Part shown: positions 33,826-43,317 of the stretch, piece after piece
Layout: every line of letters begins with the position of its first letter
Numbering within the stretch: position 1 is the first letter of the stretch
From: Paraburkholderia lycopersici
GTDB lineage: Bacteria; Pseudomonadota; Gammaproteobacteria; Burkholderiales; Burkholderiaceae
Direction: 5' to 3'
Assembly (NCBI RefSeq): GCF_900096975.1
Contig: NZ_FMYQ01000025.1
Coordinates: 54,080-118,079 of the forward strand
DNA: 64,000 nucleotides
Program-made: the position numbers and the translations under genes
Notes under the pieces: model-generated
Database searches by the model: none
What the model was told of the DNA's origin: nothing
What the model saw: the letters and a program-made list of their open reading frames with translations, nothing else

Positions 33826-34752
33826 ATGCAATCCGATCATCACGGCAGCCGCCAGCAAGGCGTCCTCATGCTCGCGGGCGGCGGCCTGCTCATGGGCACG
33901 ATCGGCGTTTTCGTCGAGGAAGCGCGCCTCGGCGCGCTCACGCTCGTATTCTTTCGCTGCTTCTTCGGCATGCTCGCGCTGGCCGCGTATTGCGCGTATA
34001 AGGGCTGGCTCTCGCCACGGCAGTTCACGCGCCGCACGCTCACGCTCGCGATGATCTCAGGCGTACTGATGGTTACGCAATGGGTCGCCTTCTTCGACGC
34101 GATCCATCGCACGAGCATTGCTGTCTCCACGGTCGTGTTCCATGTCCAGCCGTTCTGGGTCGTGCTGATGGGTGCCGCGCTCTTTCACGAGCAACTTGGC
34201 GCGGACCGGCTGGGCTGGATCGGCATCGCATTCGTGGGGCTCGTACTTGCCTCGGGCGTGCTCGCGGAAAGTCACGTTGCCGATCGCACGAGTTATATGA
34301 TCGGCATCGCCGAGTCGTTGGGCGGCTCAGTCCTCTATGCGAGCGTCACGCTGATCGCCAAAAGCCTGCGCGACTTTCGTCCACATCTGCTCACGCTCAC
34401 GCAATGCGCGGTGGGCACGGTATGCCTGCCGCTCGTCGCGGCACGCTTCGCGCCGCTCGAGCTCGCGCACATTTCGGCCGTGCAGTGGGGCTGGCTCGTC
34501 GGCATGGGGGTGCTGCATACGGGGCTTTCGTATGTGCTCATCTACGGCGCGCTGCCGATGCTGGCCACGCCCGTCATTGCCGTGCTTTTGTTCGTGTATC
34601 CGCTCACGGCGATCGCAGTCGACGCCCTTGTTTACGGGCGCGCGCTGAGCGCCCCGCAACTCGCGGGCATGGCGCTGATTGTGGCGGCGAGCCTCGGCGT
34701 GAATCTCGGTTGGCGCCTGTTGCCACCGAAGCTCGTGAAAGCGCGGCGCTAA
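33826..34752 (+). CDS. EamA/DMT-superfamily transporter
   Basis: The 308-residue inner-membrane protein has about ten helices in two EamA repeats. It opens with GGGLLMGTIGVFVEEA and has the typical FFRCFFGMLAL second helix. Export of a small metabolite is expected; the substrate is unknown. ATG 33826 gives the normal family length; an upstream in-frame ATG at 33787 adds residues unlike the family. Regulation by the divergent LysR is probable. Confidence 0.87.
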   Translation: MQSDHHGSRQQGVLMLAGGGLLMGTIGVFVEEARLGALTLVFFRCFFGMLALAAYCAYKGWLSPRQFTRRTLTLAMISGVLMVTQWVAFFDAIHRTSIAVSTVVFHVQPFWVVLMGAALFHEQLGADRLGWIGIAFVGLVLASGVLAESHVADRTSYMIGIAESLGGSVLYASVTLIAKSLRDFRPHLLTLTQCAVGTVCLPLVAARFAPLELAHISAVQWGWLVGMGVLHTGLSYVLIYGALPMLATPVIAVLLFVYPLTAIAVDALVYGRALSAPQLAGMALIVAASLGVNLGWRLLPPKLVKARR

Positions 34753-34772
34753 CCCGCGCCGCATCGGGGCAT

Positions 34773-36074
34773 CTACGAAGGCAGCGTTTTTCCCTTCGTT
34801 TCCGGCGCAAACGGAATGATCAGGAGTCCGATGACGAACGCCAGCGCAGTAAGCGCGACGGGCGTGCCGAGCGTGTGCATACGCAACACCGCCGCGCCAA
34901 GCAGAAAATTCACGCCCGCGCCCACGAAACGGCCGAATGACGTGCAGAATGCAAACGCCGTGGCGCGCACGCGCGTTTCGAACTGCTCGGGCAACCAGAG
35001 GCTGAACAGCGCGAAGTTTCCGCCGAAGAAGCCCAGCACGAAGAGCAGCGCGATGAAAGGCACGAGCCCGTTCTCGAGATAGAACGCCCAGCCGAAGCTA
35101 GCCGCGATCGTCACCGCCATACCCGCGAAGTAGACGGCTAGCGTCCATTTTCGGCCAATGCGCTCGGCCAGTGGCGGCAATGCAAGGCAGCCCAGAATCG
35201 TGCCGATCGACAGAATGCCCGTGGCGATCGAAGCCGTGCGGATTGCTTCGGCCTTGTTCGCGCCCGCCTTCGTCGCGAGCTGGATCACGGCGGAAGGCTC
35301 ATACACGGCGCCAGCCCAGAGGCCGATGATGGCGATGGTCAAAAGCGCGCTCGCGGTCACGGTGCGCAAGCGGTAAACGTCGCCGAAGATTTCGCGCAGA
35401 GGGCGGCCGCGATGCACATGGCTCGCTTCCGACTTCTGCCACTTGTCCGGCTCTTCCACGCGTGTGAGCACGAGAATGGCCACCACGACCGGCACCGCGC
35501 CGGTGAGGAACATCGCGCGCCAGCCGAAGTGCACGCCGATCGTATAGTTGAGCGCGGCCGCAATGAAGAAGCCCGTGTAATAGCCGGTCTGCAGATAGCC
35601 CGCGCCCATCTTGCGACGATCCTCGGGCCACGATTCGGCCACGTAGGTGCCCGCGAGCGCCCACTCCCCGCCGATGCCCACCCCTGCGAGAAACCGGTAA
35701 ACGCCGAGCGACCACACGCTCTGCGCGGTGGCCGCGAGGCCTGTGAAGATCGCAAACATGAAGATGGTGCCCGCCAGCACCCGCGTGCGCCCGAAGCGGT
35801 CCGCAAGCGGCCCCCAGATGAACGACAGGCCCCAGCCCACGAGAAAGAGCGCGAACAGGATCGAGCCGGCAAGCCCGATGTTCGCCGCGCTCGCTTCGTA
35901 GCCCGAGCGCGGCAACAGTTCGGTGAGCGCAGGCGTGAGCACCAGCGCGTAAATGAACGAGTCCATGCCATCGAGCGTCCAGCCCGCCCAGGCGCCCCAA
36001 AAGCCGGCGATCTGCGACCGGTTGAGCGGTGTCTTGCGATGAGCCCGCCGCGCTGCATCGGTGATCGAATTCAT
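34773..36074 (-). CDS. MFS transporter, probable malonate carrier
   Basis: This 433-residue protein has 12 membrane helices and the MFS motifs GPLADRFGRTRVL and LPPLAERIGRKWTL. It belongs with the organic-acid symporters (MHS/sialate-like), with WTLDGMDSFIYALV in helix 1. It diverges from the GntR regulator and mdc operon, and no mdcLM-type malonate carrier is present, so proton-coupled malonate import is the best inference. GGAGAG and AGGAG elements upstream of ATG 36074 fix the start. Confidence 0.8.
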   Translation of the reverse strand: MNSITDAARRAHRKTPLNRSQIAGFWGAWAGWTLDGMDSFIYALVLTPALTELLPRSGYEASAANIGLAGSILFALFLVGWGLSFIWGPLADRFGRTRVLAGTIFMFAIFTGLAATAQSVWSLGVYRFLAGVGIGGEWALAGTYVAESWPEDRRKMGAGYLQTGYYTGFFIAAALNYTIGVHFGWRAMFLTGAVPVVVAILVLTRVEEPDKWQKSEASHVHRGRPLREIFGDVYRLRTVTASALLTIAIIGLWAGAVYEPSAVIQLATKAGANKAEAIRTASIATGILSIGTILGCLALPPLAERIGRKWTLAVYFAGMAVTIAASFGWAFYLENGLVPFIALLFVLGFFGGNFALFSLWLPEQFETRVRATAFAFCTSFGRFVGAGVNFLLGAAVLRMHTLGTPVALTALAFVIGLLIIPFAPETKGKTLPS

Positions 36075-36270
36075 GATGCTCCTCTCTCCTTTGGTGTCTC
36101 GCTCATGGGCGTATTTGTGCATACGCGCGCCGCGAGACGCGGAAATGCAGACCGCTGCCATGCCGGCCGTCTTCAGGAACTCCCTGTATGCCCCCGTTTT
36201 CTTGCCCGTCTATAGTCAGTCTTGTGGTTCCGGGTTGCGGGTTTTCGAGGCTTTCGCCCTGGTCGTTTTA

Positions 36271-36280
36271 TATATAATAT
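36271..36280 (+). promoter_or_regulatory. Consensus -10 element before the GntR/mdc operon
   Basis: TATAAT at 36273-36278 sits inside an AT run, only 10 bases before the GntR start codon. The best -35 candidate (CTTTCG-like, near 36251) is weak. Transcription from it would leave almost no leader. The AT run may also be the GntR operator. Confidence 0.4.
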
Positions 36281-36288
36281 TTGATCTC

Positions 36289-37059
36289 ATGAGCGACGCA
36301 ACGAATGGTTTTCCCCTGGAAGGCGCAGCCGCGCCTCGCACCAGCACCTCACGCATGATCGCCGACGCCTTGCGCAGCGCGATCGTCGAAGGCAAGCTCG
36401 CGCCCAACGCGCCGCTGCGCCAGGACGCGATCGCGCGACATTTCTCGGTCAGCGCCATTCCGGTACGCGAAGCGCTGCGCCAGCTCGCAAGCGAAGGCTG
36501 GGCGAAGATCGAGGTGAACAAGGGCGCGAGCGTGGCCTCGCTCTCGGCCGACGAAGCGCGCGAGATCTATGAGATCCGTTCGGCGCTGGAAAGCCTCGCG
36601 CTCGGCCTCGCCATTGAGCATCACACTGCAGCGACGCTGCGCGAAGTCAGTGCGCTCGCCGCCGCGGCGAAGCGCGAACGCGATCCGTCGCTTTACGTCG
36701 CGCGCAACGCGGCCTTTCATATGAGCCTCTACGCGCCCGCCGGCCGGCCGCAGTTGATGGAGATGCTCGCAGCCCTTCATCGCCGCGGCGAGCGCTATCT
36801 GCGCCTGAAATTCGGCTTTCCCGATTACAAGGGCGAATCCGATTGTGAGCATACCGAAATACTTTCCGCCGTGAAGCGCGGCGACGTACCTGCGGCGAAA
36901 AAGCTCGTGGCCGAACACCTGCTCGGAACGGGCGAACTCATCTACCGTTTTCTGACCGAACGTGCCGCGCTACCCCCTGCGCCACCGACCGTCGCCGCGA
37001 AACCGCGCGCCGCCTCTTCCCGCTCACGGAGCCGAACCGCCGATGAAGCCTCAAGCTGA
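36289..37059 (+). CDS. GntR-family (FCD/FadR-type) regulator of the malonate operon
   Basis: The 256-residue protein has a GntR winged helix at about residues 20-85 (LRQDAIARHFSVSAIPVREAL) and an FCD ligand domain rich in helices. It ends with an Arg/Ser-rich tail. Its 3' end overlaps mdcA by 17 bases, so it is co-translated with the operon it should control; MdcY of Acinetobacter is a GntR precedent. Malonate or malonyl-CoA is the probable effector, by context. Confidence 0.87.
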   Translation: MSDATNGFPLEGAAAPRTSTSRMIADALRSAIVEGKLAPNAPLRQDAIARHFSVSAIPVREALRQLASEGWAKIEVNKGASVASLSADEAREIYEIRSALESLALGLAIEHHTAATLREVSALAAAAKRERDPSLYVARNAAFHMSLYAPAGRPQLMEMLAALHRRGERYLRLKFGFPDYKGESDCEHTEILSAVKRGDVPAAKKLVAEHLLGTGELIYRFLTERAALPPAPPTVAAKPRAASSRSRSRTADEASS

Positions 37060-38716
37060 TACGCAAACTGCGCCTGACTTCGCACCGCGCTCATGGACCA
37101 CGCGCCGCGACGAAAAGGCCCGCCGCCTTGCCGCCGTTTCAGGCTGGCTCGAAGACGGCGTCTTGCCCACCGCGCGCACGACGGACGCGCTCGAACTGCT
37201 GATCCGCTCAGGCGACCGCGTCGCGCTCGAAGGCGACAACCAGAAGCAGGCCGACTTCCTCTCGCGCTCGCTGGCAAAGGCCGATCCCTCGAAGATCAAC
37301 AACGTTCATCTGCTGATTTCGAGCATCAGCCGCCCCGAGCACCTCACGCTGTTCGAACGCGGCATTGCGCATCGCGTGGACTTCGCGTTCGCGGGCCCGC
37401 AAAGCTTGCGCGTCGCACAACTGCTCGAAGACGGGCAGCTCGAAGTGGGCGCGATCCACACGTATGTCGAGCTTTACGCGCGCATGTTCGTGGACCTCAT
37501 TCCGCAGGTCGCGCTGCTGTGCGCGGAGAAAGCCGACCGCCATGGCAATCTCTACACCGGCCCCAACACCGAAGACACGCCGACCATCGCCGAAGCCGCC
37601 GCGTTCAGCCACGGCATCGTGATCGTTCAGGTAAACGAAATTGTTGACGAGTTGCCGCGCGTGGACATCCCCGGATCGTGGGTCGATGTGGTCGTGCAGG
37701 CGGACCGCCCGTTCGCCGTCGAGCCGCTCTTCACGCGCGACCCGCGCCATATCGGCGACCTGCAGGTGCTTACCGCGATGATGGTCATCAAAGGCATCTA
37801 TGCGCCTTACGGAATCGCGTCGCTCAATCACGGCATCGGCTTCGACACCGCTGCAATCGAACTGCTGCTCCCCACGTATGGCGAATCGCTGGGGCTCAAG
37901 GGCAAGATCTGCCGCAACTGGACGCTCAATCCGCATCCCACGCTGATTCCCGCCATCGAATCTGGCTGGGTGGAAAGCGTGCACTGCTTCGGCAGCGAGG
38001 TAGGCATGGAAGCCTATATCGCCGCGCGACCCGACATATTCTTCACCGGGAGCGACGGCAGCCTGCGTTCGAATCGCGTGCTTTGCCAGCTAGCGGGGCA
38101 ATACGGCGTCGACCTCTTCATCGGCTCCACATTGCAGATCGACGCCGACGCAAATTCGTCCACCGTCACGCGCGGGCGGCTTGCGGGCTTCGGCGGCGCG
38201 CCGAACATGGGCCACGATCCGCGCGGCCGGCGCCATGCGAGCGAGGCGTGGCTCAAGCTGCTCAAGAATACGGGTCCGGTTTCGCGCGGCCACAAGCTCG
38301 TCGTGCAACTCGCCGAAACGTGGAAGAAAGGTGGCGAACCCACTTTCGTCGACGAGCTCGACGCGATCGCCGTGGGCCAGAAGAGCGGCATGCCCGTTGC
38401 GCCCGTAATGATTTACGGCGACGACGTGAGTCACGTCGTGACCGAGGAAGGCATCGCGCACCTGCATCGTGCCGAAGGCATCGACGAGCGCCGCGCTGCG
38501 CTCGCGGCCGTGGCAGGCGTGACGCCGATCGGCTTGCGTGCACAGCAGCAGAAGACCGACGAGCTACGCCGCCGTGGCATCGTGCAGTTTCCCGAGGATC
38601 TCGGCATTCTGCGCGGCGCGGCCAGGCGCTCGCTGCTCGCGGCGCGCAGCATCGACGATCTGGTGACGTGGTCGGGCGGCCTCTACACGCCACCCGCACG
38701 TTTTCGGAGTTGGTAG
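37043..38716 (+). CDS. mdcA: Malonate decarboxylase alpha subunit (malonate:ACP transferase)
   Basis: This 557-residue cytoplasmic subunit exchanges acetyl for malonyl on the MdcC carrier, forming malonyl-S-ACP and acetate. It resembles CoA-transferases; conserved segments such as NNVHLLISSISRPEH and GGAPNMGHDPRGRRH fit MdcA, and the length is close to the 551 residues known from Klebsiella. It starts inside the GntR gene and lies six bases before mdcB. Confidence 0.95.
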   Translation: MKPQADTQTAPDFAPRSWTTRRDEKARRLAAVSGWLEDGVLPTARTTDALELLIRSGDRVALEGDNQKQADFLSRSLAKADPSKINNVHLLISSISRPEHLTLFERGIAHRVDFAFAGPQSLRVAQLLEDGQLEVGAIHTYVELYARMFVDLIPQVALLCAEKADRHGNLYTGPNTEDTPTIAEAAAFSHGIVIVQVNEIVDELPRVDIPGSWVDVVVQADRPFAVEPLFTRDPRHIGDLQVLTAMMVIKGIYAPYGIASLNHGIGFDTAAIELLLPTYGESLGLKGKICRNWTLNPHPTLIPAIESGWVESVHCFGSEVGMEAYIAARPDIFFTGSDGSLRSNRVLCQLAGQYGVDLFIGSTLQIDADANSSTVTRGRLAGFGGAPNMGHDPRGRRHASEAWLKLLKNTGPVSRGHKLVVQLAETWKKGGEPTFVDELDAIAVGQKSGMPVAPVMIYGDDVSHVVTEEGIAHLHRAEGIDERRAALAAVAGVTPIGLRAQQQKTDELRRRGIVQFPEDLGILRGAARRSLLAARSIDDLVTWSGGLYTPPARFRSW

Positions 38717-38722
38717 AGCGCG

Positions 38723-39685
38723 ATGCGCACACTTCCTGTTACTTCGCATGCCGAAGGATCAGCGAGCCTCGCGCGCAACGATCCGACCCGGGCCGCCTCG
38801 TATGACCACGGCTCGGCGCGCGCGCAGCAGCTTGCGCGCTTCGCCCGCGACGCACTGATCGACGAAGCGCGCCTCACGCCCAAGCCCGCGCTTGTGGACG
38901 CGCGCGGTAGCGGCGCGCACGACGATCTCGATCTCGCGACGATGCTGCGTTCCGCACATGCGCTCGAACCCACCTTCGAAGCGCTTGCGCGCGCCTCGCG
39001 CGGCGCGGCGCCCGGCACCGCGCTGCGCACCGATCTCGCGCGAATCGGCCGCGCCGGCGAGGCTGCGATGATGCGTGCGACGCAAGGCAGCAATGCGCAT
39101 CGCGGCGCGATCTGGATCGTTGGCCTCCTCGTGGCAGGCGCGGCGATCGTGCATACGCCGGGCAGCGGCGACAGCGCGTACGCCCATGCTGCGCACATCT
39201 GCGAAACGGCTGCGCAAATCGCGCGTTTTGACGATCTGCTCGCACAACCCGCGCAAAGCAATGGCGAACGCATGCGTCAGCGATATAACGTGGGCGGCGC
39301 GCGGCGCGAAGCGCAGGACAGCTTTCCGCACATCATGCGCGTAGGCCTGCCCGCGCTGCATGCGGCGCGCGCGCAGGGGCGCGACGAAGCCCACGCGCGC
39401 GTGGACGCGCTGCTCGCAATCATGGCCTTGCTGGACGACACCTGTGTGCTGCATCGCGCGGGGCTCGCTGGACGCCACGCCGCGCAAGCGGGCGCACAAC
39501 GCGTGCGCGACGCGGGCGGCGTCGCCACGCAGGCGGGCCGCGCGGCATTCGACGCGTTAGAACGCGCCTTGCTTGCGCTCAACGCATCGCCAGGCGGCGC
39601 GGCCGATCTGCTCGCGGCGACGCTCTTCATCGACAGACTGGTTCAGCACCGCATCGGCGGGAGGACGGCTTCATGGAACAACTGA
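38723..39685 (+). CDS. mdcB: Triphosphoribosyl-dephospho-CoA synthase
   Basis: The 320-residue enzyme makes 2'-(5''-triphosphoribosyl)-3'-dephospho-CoA, the precursor of the MdcC prosthetic group, from ATP and dephospho-CoA. Motifs of the CitG/MdcB family are seen: LTPKPALVDARGSGAHDDLD, a nucleotide-contact ALLDDTCVLHR and the NAHRGAIW helix. It is somewhat longer than typical family members. Its 3' end overlaps mdcC by 13 bases. Confidence 0.92.
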   Translation: MRTLPVTSHAEGSASLARNDPTRAASYDHGSARAQQLARFARDALIDEARLTPKPALVDARGSGAHDDLDLATMLRSAHALEPTFEALARASRGAAPGTALRTDLARIGRAGEAAMMRATQGSNAHRGAIWIVGLLVAGAAIVHTPGSGDSAYAHAAHICETAAQIARFDDLLAQPAQSNGERMRQRYNVGGARREAQDSFPHIMRVGLPALHAARAQGRDEAHARVDALLAIMALLDDTCVLHRAGLAGRHAAQAGAQRVRDAGGVATQAGRAAFDALERALLALNASPGGAADLLAATLFIDRLVQHRIGGRTASWNN

Positions 39686-39975
39686 CATTCGACTATCCGG
39701 CGCGCCGCGCCGTGACAACGCGCGCTCATGTGGGCGTAGTAGGTTCGGGCGATCTCGAAGTGCTGCTGCAGCCCGCTAGCGACATGCAGGCGCGCGTGGT
39801 CGTGCATACGAGCGTGGACGGCTACGGCCACATCTGGAAAAGCGTGCTCGATCGCTTCTTCACGCGCTACGACGGTGCCGCGATCATCGAGATCAACGAC
39901 TTCGGCGCGACGCCGGGCGTTGTCGCGCTGCGGCTCGCGGAAGCCGTCGAAGCGGCACAGGGAGCCGCATCATGA
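39673..39975 (+). CDS. mdcC: Malonate decarboxylase acyl carrier protein (delta subunit)
   Basis: This 100-residue carrier bears the phosphoribosyl-dephospho-CoA group. S25 in VVGSGDLEV is at the same position as the modified Ser-25 reported for the Klebsiella protein. The segment ends GATPGVVALRLAEA, typical of MdcC. A strong GGAGGA ribosome site lies seven bases before the ATG. It overlaps mdcD by four bases. Confidence 0.94.
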   Translation: MEQLTFDYPARRAVTTRAHVGVVGSGDLEVLLQPASDMQARVVVHTSVDGYGHIWKSVLDRFFTRYDGAAIIEINDFGATPGVVALRLAEAVEAAQGAAS

Positions 39976-40853
39976 GCATCGCTAATCAAATTGCGCCGGG
40001 GTCGCTGCTGCGCGAGAGCTTCATCGAACTGGGGGCGCGCGAGCGCGCCGCCGCCGTGCTCGACACGGGCACGTTCCGCGAGCTGCTCGGCCCTTTCGAC
40101 CGGCTCGAATCGCCGTGGCTGCCGCTGCAAGACATCGTCTGCCAGGCAGACGACGGAGCGGTCATCGCACGCGGCACCATCGACGGCCAGCCCGCTGTCG
40201 TGGCCGCCATTGAATCGGCGTTCCAGGGCGGCAGCATCGGCGAAGTGTCCGGCAGCAAGATCGCCGCCGCGCTCGAACTCGCGCTCGCCGACTGCGAGCG
40301 TGGCAAGATCGTGCGGCCCGTCATTCTGTTCGAAACCGGCGGCGTGCGCCTGCAGGAGGCGAACCTCGGCCTCGCCGTGATCGCGGAAATCCAGTCGGCC
40401 ATCGTCGCATTGCGCGCTCGCGTACCCGTGGTCGGCGTGATCGCGGGCATGGTGGGCTGCTTTGGCGGCATGTCGCTGGCGGCGGCGCTGTGCTCCTCGC
40501 TCGTGATGACGAAGCAAGGCCGACTCGGCATGAACGGCCCCGAGGTGATCGAGCAGGAAGCCGGCATCGAGGAGCTCGATTCCAGCGACCGTCGCCAGGT
40601 GTGGCAACTGATCGGCGGCGAGCAGCGCGTGCGGACCGGCTTTGCCGATGCGCTCGTCGACGATGCCGTGGACGACGTGCGCGCCGCCGTGCGTGCGGCG
40701 TTCGTGCGCGGTGTGCCGAAAACGCATCGCTCGGCAGCCGTCGATGCGACGCTCGCGAAGCTCGCGCAGATCGATCCCGCCAGCGTCACCCCCGAAACGA
40801 TGCGCGCGGTGTTCACTGCATCGCCGCTGAACCTGCGCGGAGAAACGGCATGA
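39972..40853 (+). CDS. mdcD: Malonate decarboxylase beta subunit
   Basis: The 293-residue subunit, with MdcE, decarboxylates malonyl-S-ACP to acetyl-S-ACP. It has the crotonase/carboxyltransferase fold, with VIAGMVGCFGGMSLAAALCS forming the oxyanion-hole region. It overlaps both neighbours by four bases (ATGA), so equimolar synthesis with MdcC and MdcE is likely. Confidence 0.94.
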   Translation: MSIANQIAPGSLLRESFIELGARERAAAVLDTGTFRELLGPFDRLESPWLPLQDIVCQADDGAVIARGTIDGQPAVVAAIESAFQGGSIGEVSGSKIAAALELALADCERGKIVRPVILFETGGVRLQEANLGLAVIAEIQSAIVALRARVPVVGVIAGMVGCFGGMSLAAALCSSLVMTKQGRLGMNGPEVIEQEAGIEELDSSDRRQVWQLIGGEQRVRTGFADALVDDAVDDVRAAVRAAFVRGVPKTHRSAAVDATLAKLAQIDPASVTPETMRAVFTASPLNLRGETA

Positions 40854-41665
40854 ACGACACGACGACAAGCCGCGGCACACGCTGGCTACGCGCCCTCGCG
40901 GGTGAAAATACGCAGGGCACGTGCGTGCAATACGCCGACGCGCCGCTCGAGGGCGAGACCGCGCGCTTCATCACGGTTGCGCCCGACCCCGCGAACCGCT
41001 TTCCTCGCGCACGGGACAACGTGGTCGGGCTCGAACAGGGCTGGCGCCTCGCGCAGGCCGTGCGCGAGGTGATCGCCGAAGACGCGGCGCCCGGCAAGCG
41101 TCGCCCGGTCGTCGCGATCGTTGACGTGAAGAGCCAGGCGTACGGCTATCGCGAAGAGATGCTCGGCATCCACCTCGCCTGCGCCTCGGCCGTGGATGCC
41201 TATGCGAGCGCGCGGCTCGCCGGCCATCCCGTGGTGGCGTTGATCGTCGGCCCCGCCATGTCGGGCGCGTTCCTCGCGCACGGCTATCAGGCCAATCGCA
41301 TCGTCGCGCTCGACGCGCCGGGCACGATGGTGCACGCCATGGGCAAGGAAGCGGCGGCGCGCGTCACGCGGCGCAGCGTCGAAGCGCTCGACGAACTCGG
41401 AGAGAAGATCGTGCCGATGTCGTATTCGATGGCCTCGTTCGCCAAGCTCGGACTGCTCGATGAATTGATCGAAGGCGTCGATGCGGATGCGCCCAGCGAC
41501 GCTCAGATCGCGCGCGTACGCGGCGTGCTGGCCCAAAAGGTGCGTGAAGCGCGCGTCGACAAGAGTGGCCTTGCGCATCGCTTGCAGGGAGAATCGGCAC
41601 AGCGTACGCGCGCGGCGTCGCTCGAAGTGCGCAAGCGTCTCGCACTACAGTGGGACGCGGACTGA
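40850..41665 (+). CDS. mdcE: Malonate decarboxylase gamma subunit
   Basis: This 271-residue subunit forms the decarboxylase with MdcD. The fold is carboxyltransferase-like, with VDVKSQAYGYREEMLG and the oxyanion-hole segment GPAMSGAFLAHGYQ. It overlaps mdcD by ATGA and mdcG by one base. Confidence 0.94.
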   Translation: MNDTTTSRGTRWLRALAGENTQGTCVQYADAPLEGETARFITVAPDPANRFPRARDNVVGLEQGWRLAQAVREVIAEDAAPGKRRPVVAIVDVKSQAYGYREEMLGIHLACASAVDAYASARLAGHPVVALIVGPAMSGAFLAHGYQANRIVALDAPGTMVHAMGKEAAARVTRRSVEALDELGEKIVPMSYSMASFAKLGLLDELIEGVDADAPSDAQIARVRGVLAQKVREARVDKSGLAHRLQGESAQRTRAASLEVRKRLALQWDAD

Positions 41666-42342
41666 TGCGCGTTTGCGCCGTCCCACCGTTCGCTGCAGAC
41701 GCGCCGCGCGTGGACGATGCGCGCTGGCGTCCGCACGACCTGCTGCGCGTTTCGCGCCTGGCCCCAGCGGACGACGAGCCGGAATGGGTGCGCGATGCGC
41801 TCGCGAACGCGCCCTGGGTGGTCGTACGACGCACGCGGGCCGCGGCAGGTTTCGTTGCGGTGGGCGTGCGCGGGCGCACTCGTTCGCAACGCTTCGGAGC
41901 ATGGCTTGACGATCAGGATATCGAAATATCAAGGAGCCCCGAGGAACTCGTCGACATCGATCCGCTTGATGGACGTCACGCACTGTCCGCGCGCATCGCG
42001 CTCCAAACGCTGCGTGAAACCGCTTCGCCGCTGCACGACTTCGTCTGGGGCCCGACTGGCGGCGCCGGTTTCGAACTCGCGACGGGCATCCCCGCCCTGA
42101 CGGAATCAAGCGATCTCGACATTCTCGTTCGTCTGCCGCAACGCATCGAACGCGCGGCCATCGCCTCGCTTGCGCACGCGCTCGCGCAGATCGCCAGCCG
42201 CATGGGCGTACGCATCGACGCGCAACTCGAAACGCCGGCCGGCGGCGTGGCGCTCGCAGAACTCGCGGCACACAAGCCGCGCGTGCTGGCGCGCGCGAGC
42301 AGGGGCGCGCAATTCGTCGCGGACCCGTGGAGTCCGCCATGA
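41665..42342 (+). CDS. mdcG: Phosphoribosyl-dephospho-CoA transferase (holo-ACP synthase)
   Basis: The 225-residue enzyme attaches the prosthetic group to serine of MdcC. It has a nucleotidyltransferase-like motif SSDLDILVRLP near residue 150 and a WGPTGGAGFELATG segment typical of MdcG. The ATG shares one base with the mdcE stop; a GTG 15 bases upstream is a less likely start. It overlaps mdcH by four bases. Confidence 0.92.
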   Translation: MRVCAVPPFAADAPRVDDARWRPHDLLRVSRLAPADDEPEWVRDALANAPWVVVRRTRAAAGFVAVGVRGRTRSQRFGAWLDDQDIEISRSPEELVDIDPLDGRHALSARIALQTLRETASPLHDFVWGPTGGAGFELATGIPALTESSDLDILVRLPQRIERAAIASLAHALAQIASRMGVRIDAQLETPAGGVALAELAAHKPRVLARASRGAQFVADPWSPP

Positions 42343-43277
42343 CGCTCGCCCTGCTCTTTCCTGGCCAAGGCGCGCAAAGCCCCGGCTTTCTTCACAAACT
42401 GCCGCAGCATGAGGCCGTGGGAGAGACGCTCGACGAAGCATCGAGGGCGCTGGGCTTCGACGTCCTCACGCTCGATAGCGACGTCGCCCTACGGTCCACC
42501 GTTGCCGTTCAGGTTGGCCTCACGGTCGCAGGCGTGGCCGTTGCACGCGCGCTCGCGCACGAGGGCCTCGTACCGCAGTTCGGCGCCGGACTTTCGGTGG
42601 GGGCTTACGCCGCCGCAGTGAGTTGCGAAGCCGTTTCATTCGGCGACGCGCTACACATGGTGCGCAAGCGCGCCGAACTGATGGAGAGCGCATGGCCCTC
42701 GGGATACGGCCTCACCGCCGTTTCGGGGCTCAGCGAAACGCAGGTGGAAACGCTCGCGAATGCGCACGCGCGCGACGGCATGGAGCGCGTGTATGTCGCG
42801 AACGTCAACGCGCCGCGCCAGATCGTCGTGGCGGGAGCCGATGCGGCGCTCGACGCCTTCGCCAGTTATGCGCTCGCGGCAGGCGCACGCAAGGCACAAC
42901 GGCTCGCCATTTCCGTTCCTTCGCATTGCGAACTATTGGCCGACGCCGCCGAAGCGCTGCTCGCGTGGTCCCGCGACATACCGTTTCGCACGCCGCGCGG
43001 CGTCTACGTCGACAACCGCGGCGGCCGGCCGCTCCATAGCGCCGAAGCGATCCGCGCCGACCTCGCCACCAACATGCGCTACACGGTGCGCTGGTACGAC
43101 GCGCTCACGGTGATGATCGAATCGGGCGCGAACGTGCTGACCGAGGCGCCGCCCGGTCAGGTGCTCACCGACATCGCGCGCGAGCACTACCCCGAGGTTG
43201 CGGCGTTCGCGGTTTCGAACCTGCCGCTGGGGCGGCTCGTCCCTATCGTGCGGCGTCGGCTCGGCGACGACAGATGA
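42339..43277 (+). CDS. mdcH: Malonyl-CoA:ACP malonyltransferase of malonate decarboxylase
   Basis: This 312-residue enzyme loads the MdcC carrier from malonyl-CoA, starting the catalytic cycle. It is FabD-like: LLFPGQGAQSPGF at the N-terminus, nucleophile S86 in GLSVG (leucine where FabD has histidine), the ANVNAPRQIVVAG segment and the catalytic histidine in VPSHC. It is the last gene of the mdc operon. Confidence 0.93.
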   Translation: MTLALLFPGQGAQSPGFLHKLPQHEAVGETLDEASRALGFDVLTLDSDVALRSTVAVQVGLTVAGVAVARALAHEGLVPQFGAGLSVGAYAAAVSCEAVSFGDALHMVRKRAELMESAWPSGYGLTAVSGLSETQVETLANAHARDGMERVYVANVNAPRQIVVAGADAALDAFASYALAAGARKAQRLAISVPSHCELLADAAEALLAWSRDIPFRTPRGVYVDNRGGRPLHSAEAIRADLATNMRYTVRWYDALTVMIESGANVLTEAPPGQVLTDIAREHYPEVAAFAVSNLPLGRLVPIVRRRLGDDR

Positions 43278-43303
43278 TCGCGATGCAAACCCCAATCAAC
43301 GCA

Positions 43304-43317
43304 TTTATGCGCATAAA
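43304..43317. repeat. 14-bp palindrome in the gap after the mdc operon
   Basis: TTTATGCGCATAAA is a perfect palindrome, followed within ten bases by TTATAAG and a six-T run at about 43329. The patch is much richer in A and T than its flanks and lies between the convergent mdcH and alkB-like genes. A weak terminator or a protein site is possible. Confidence 0.4.
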
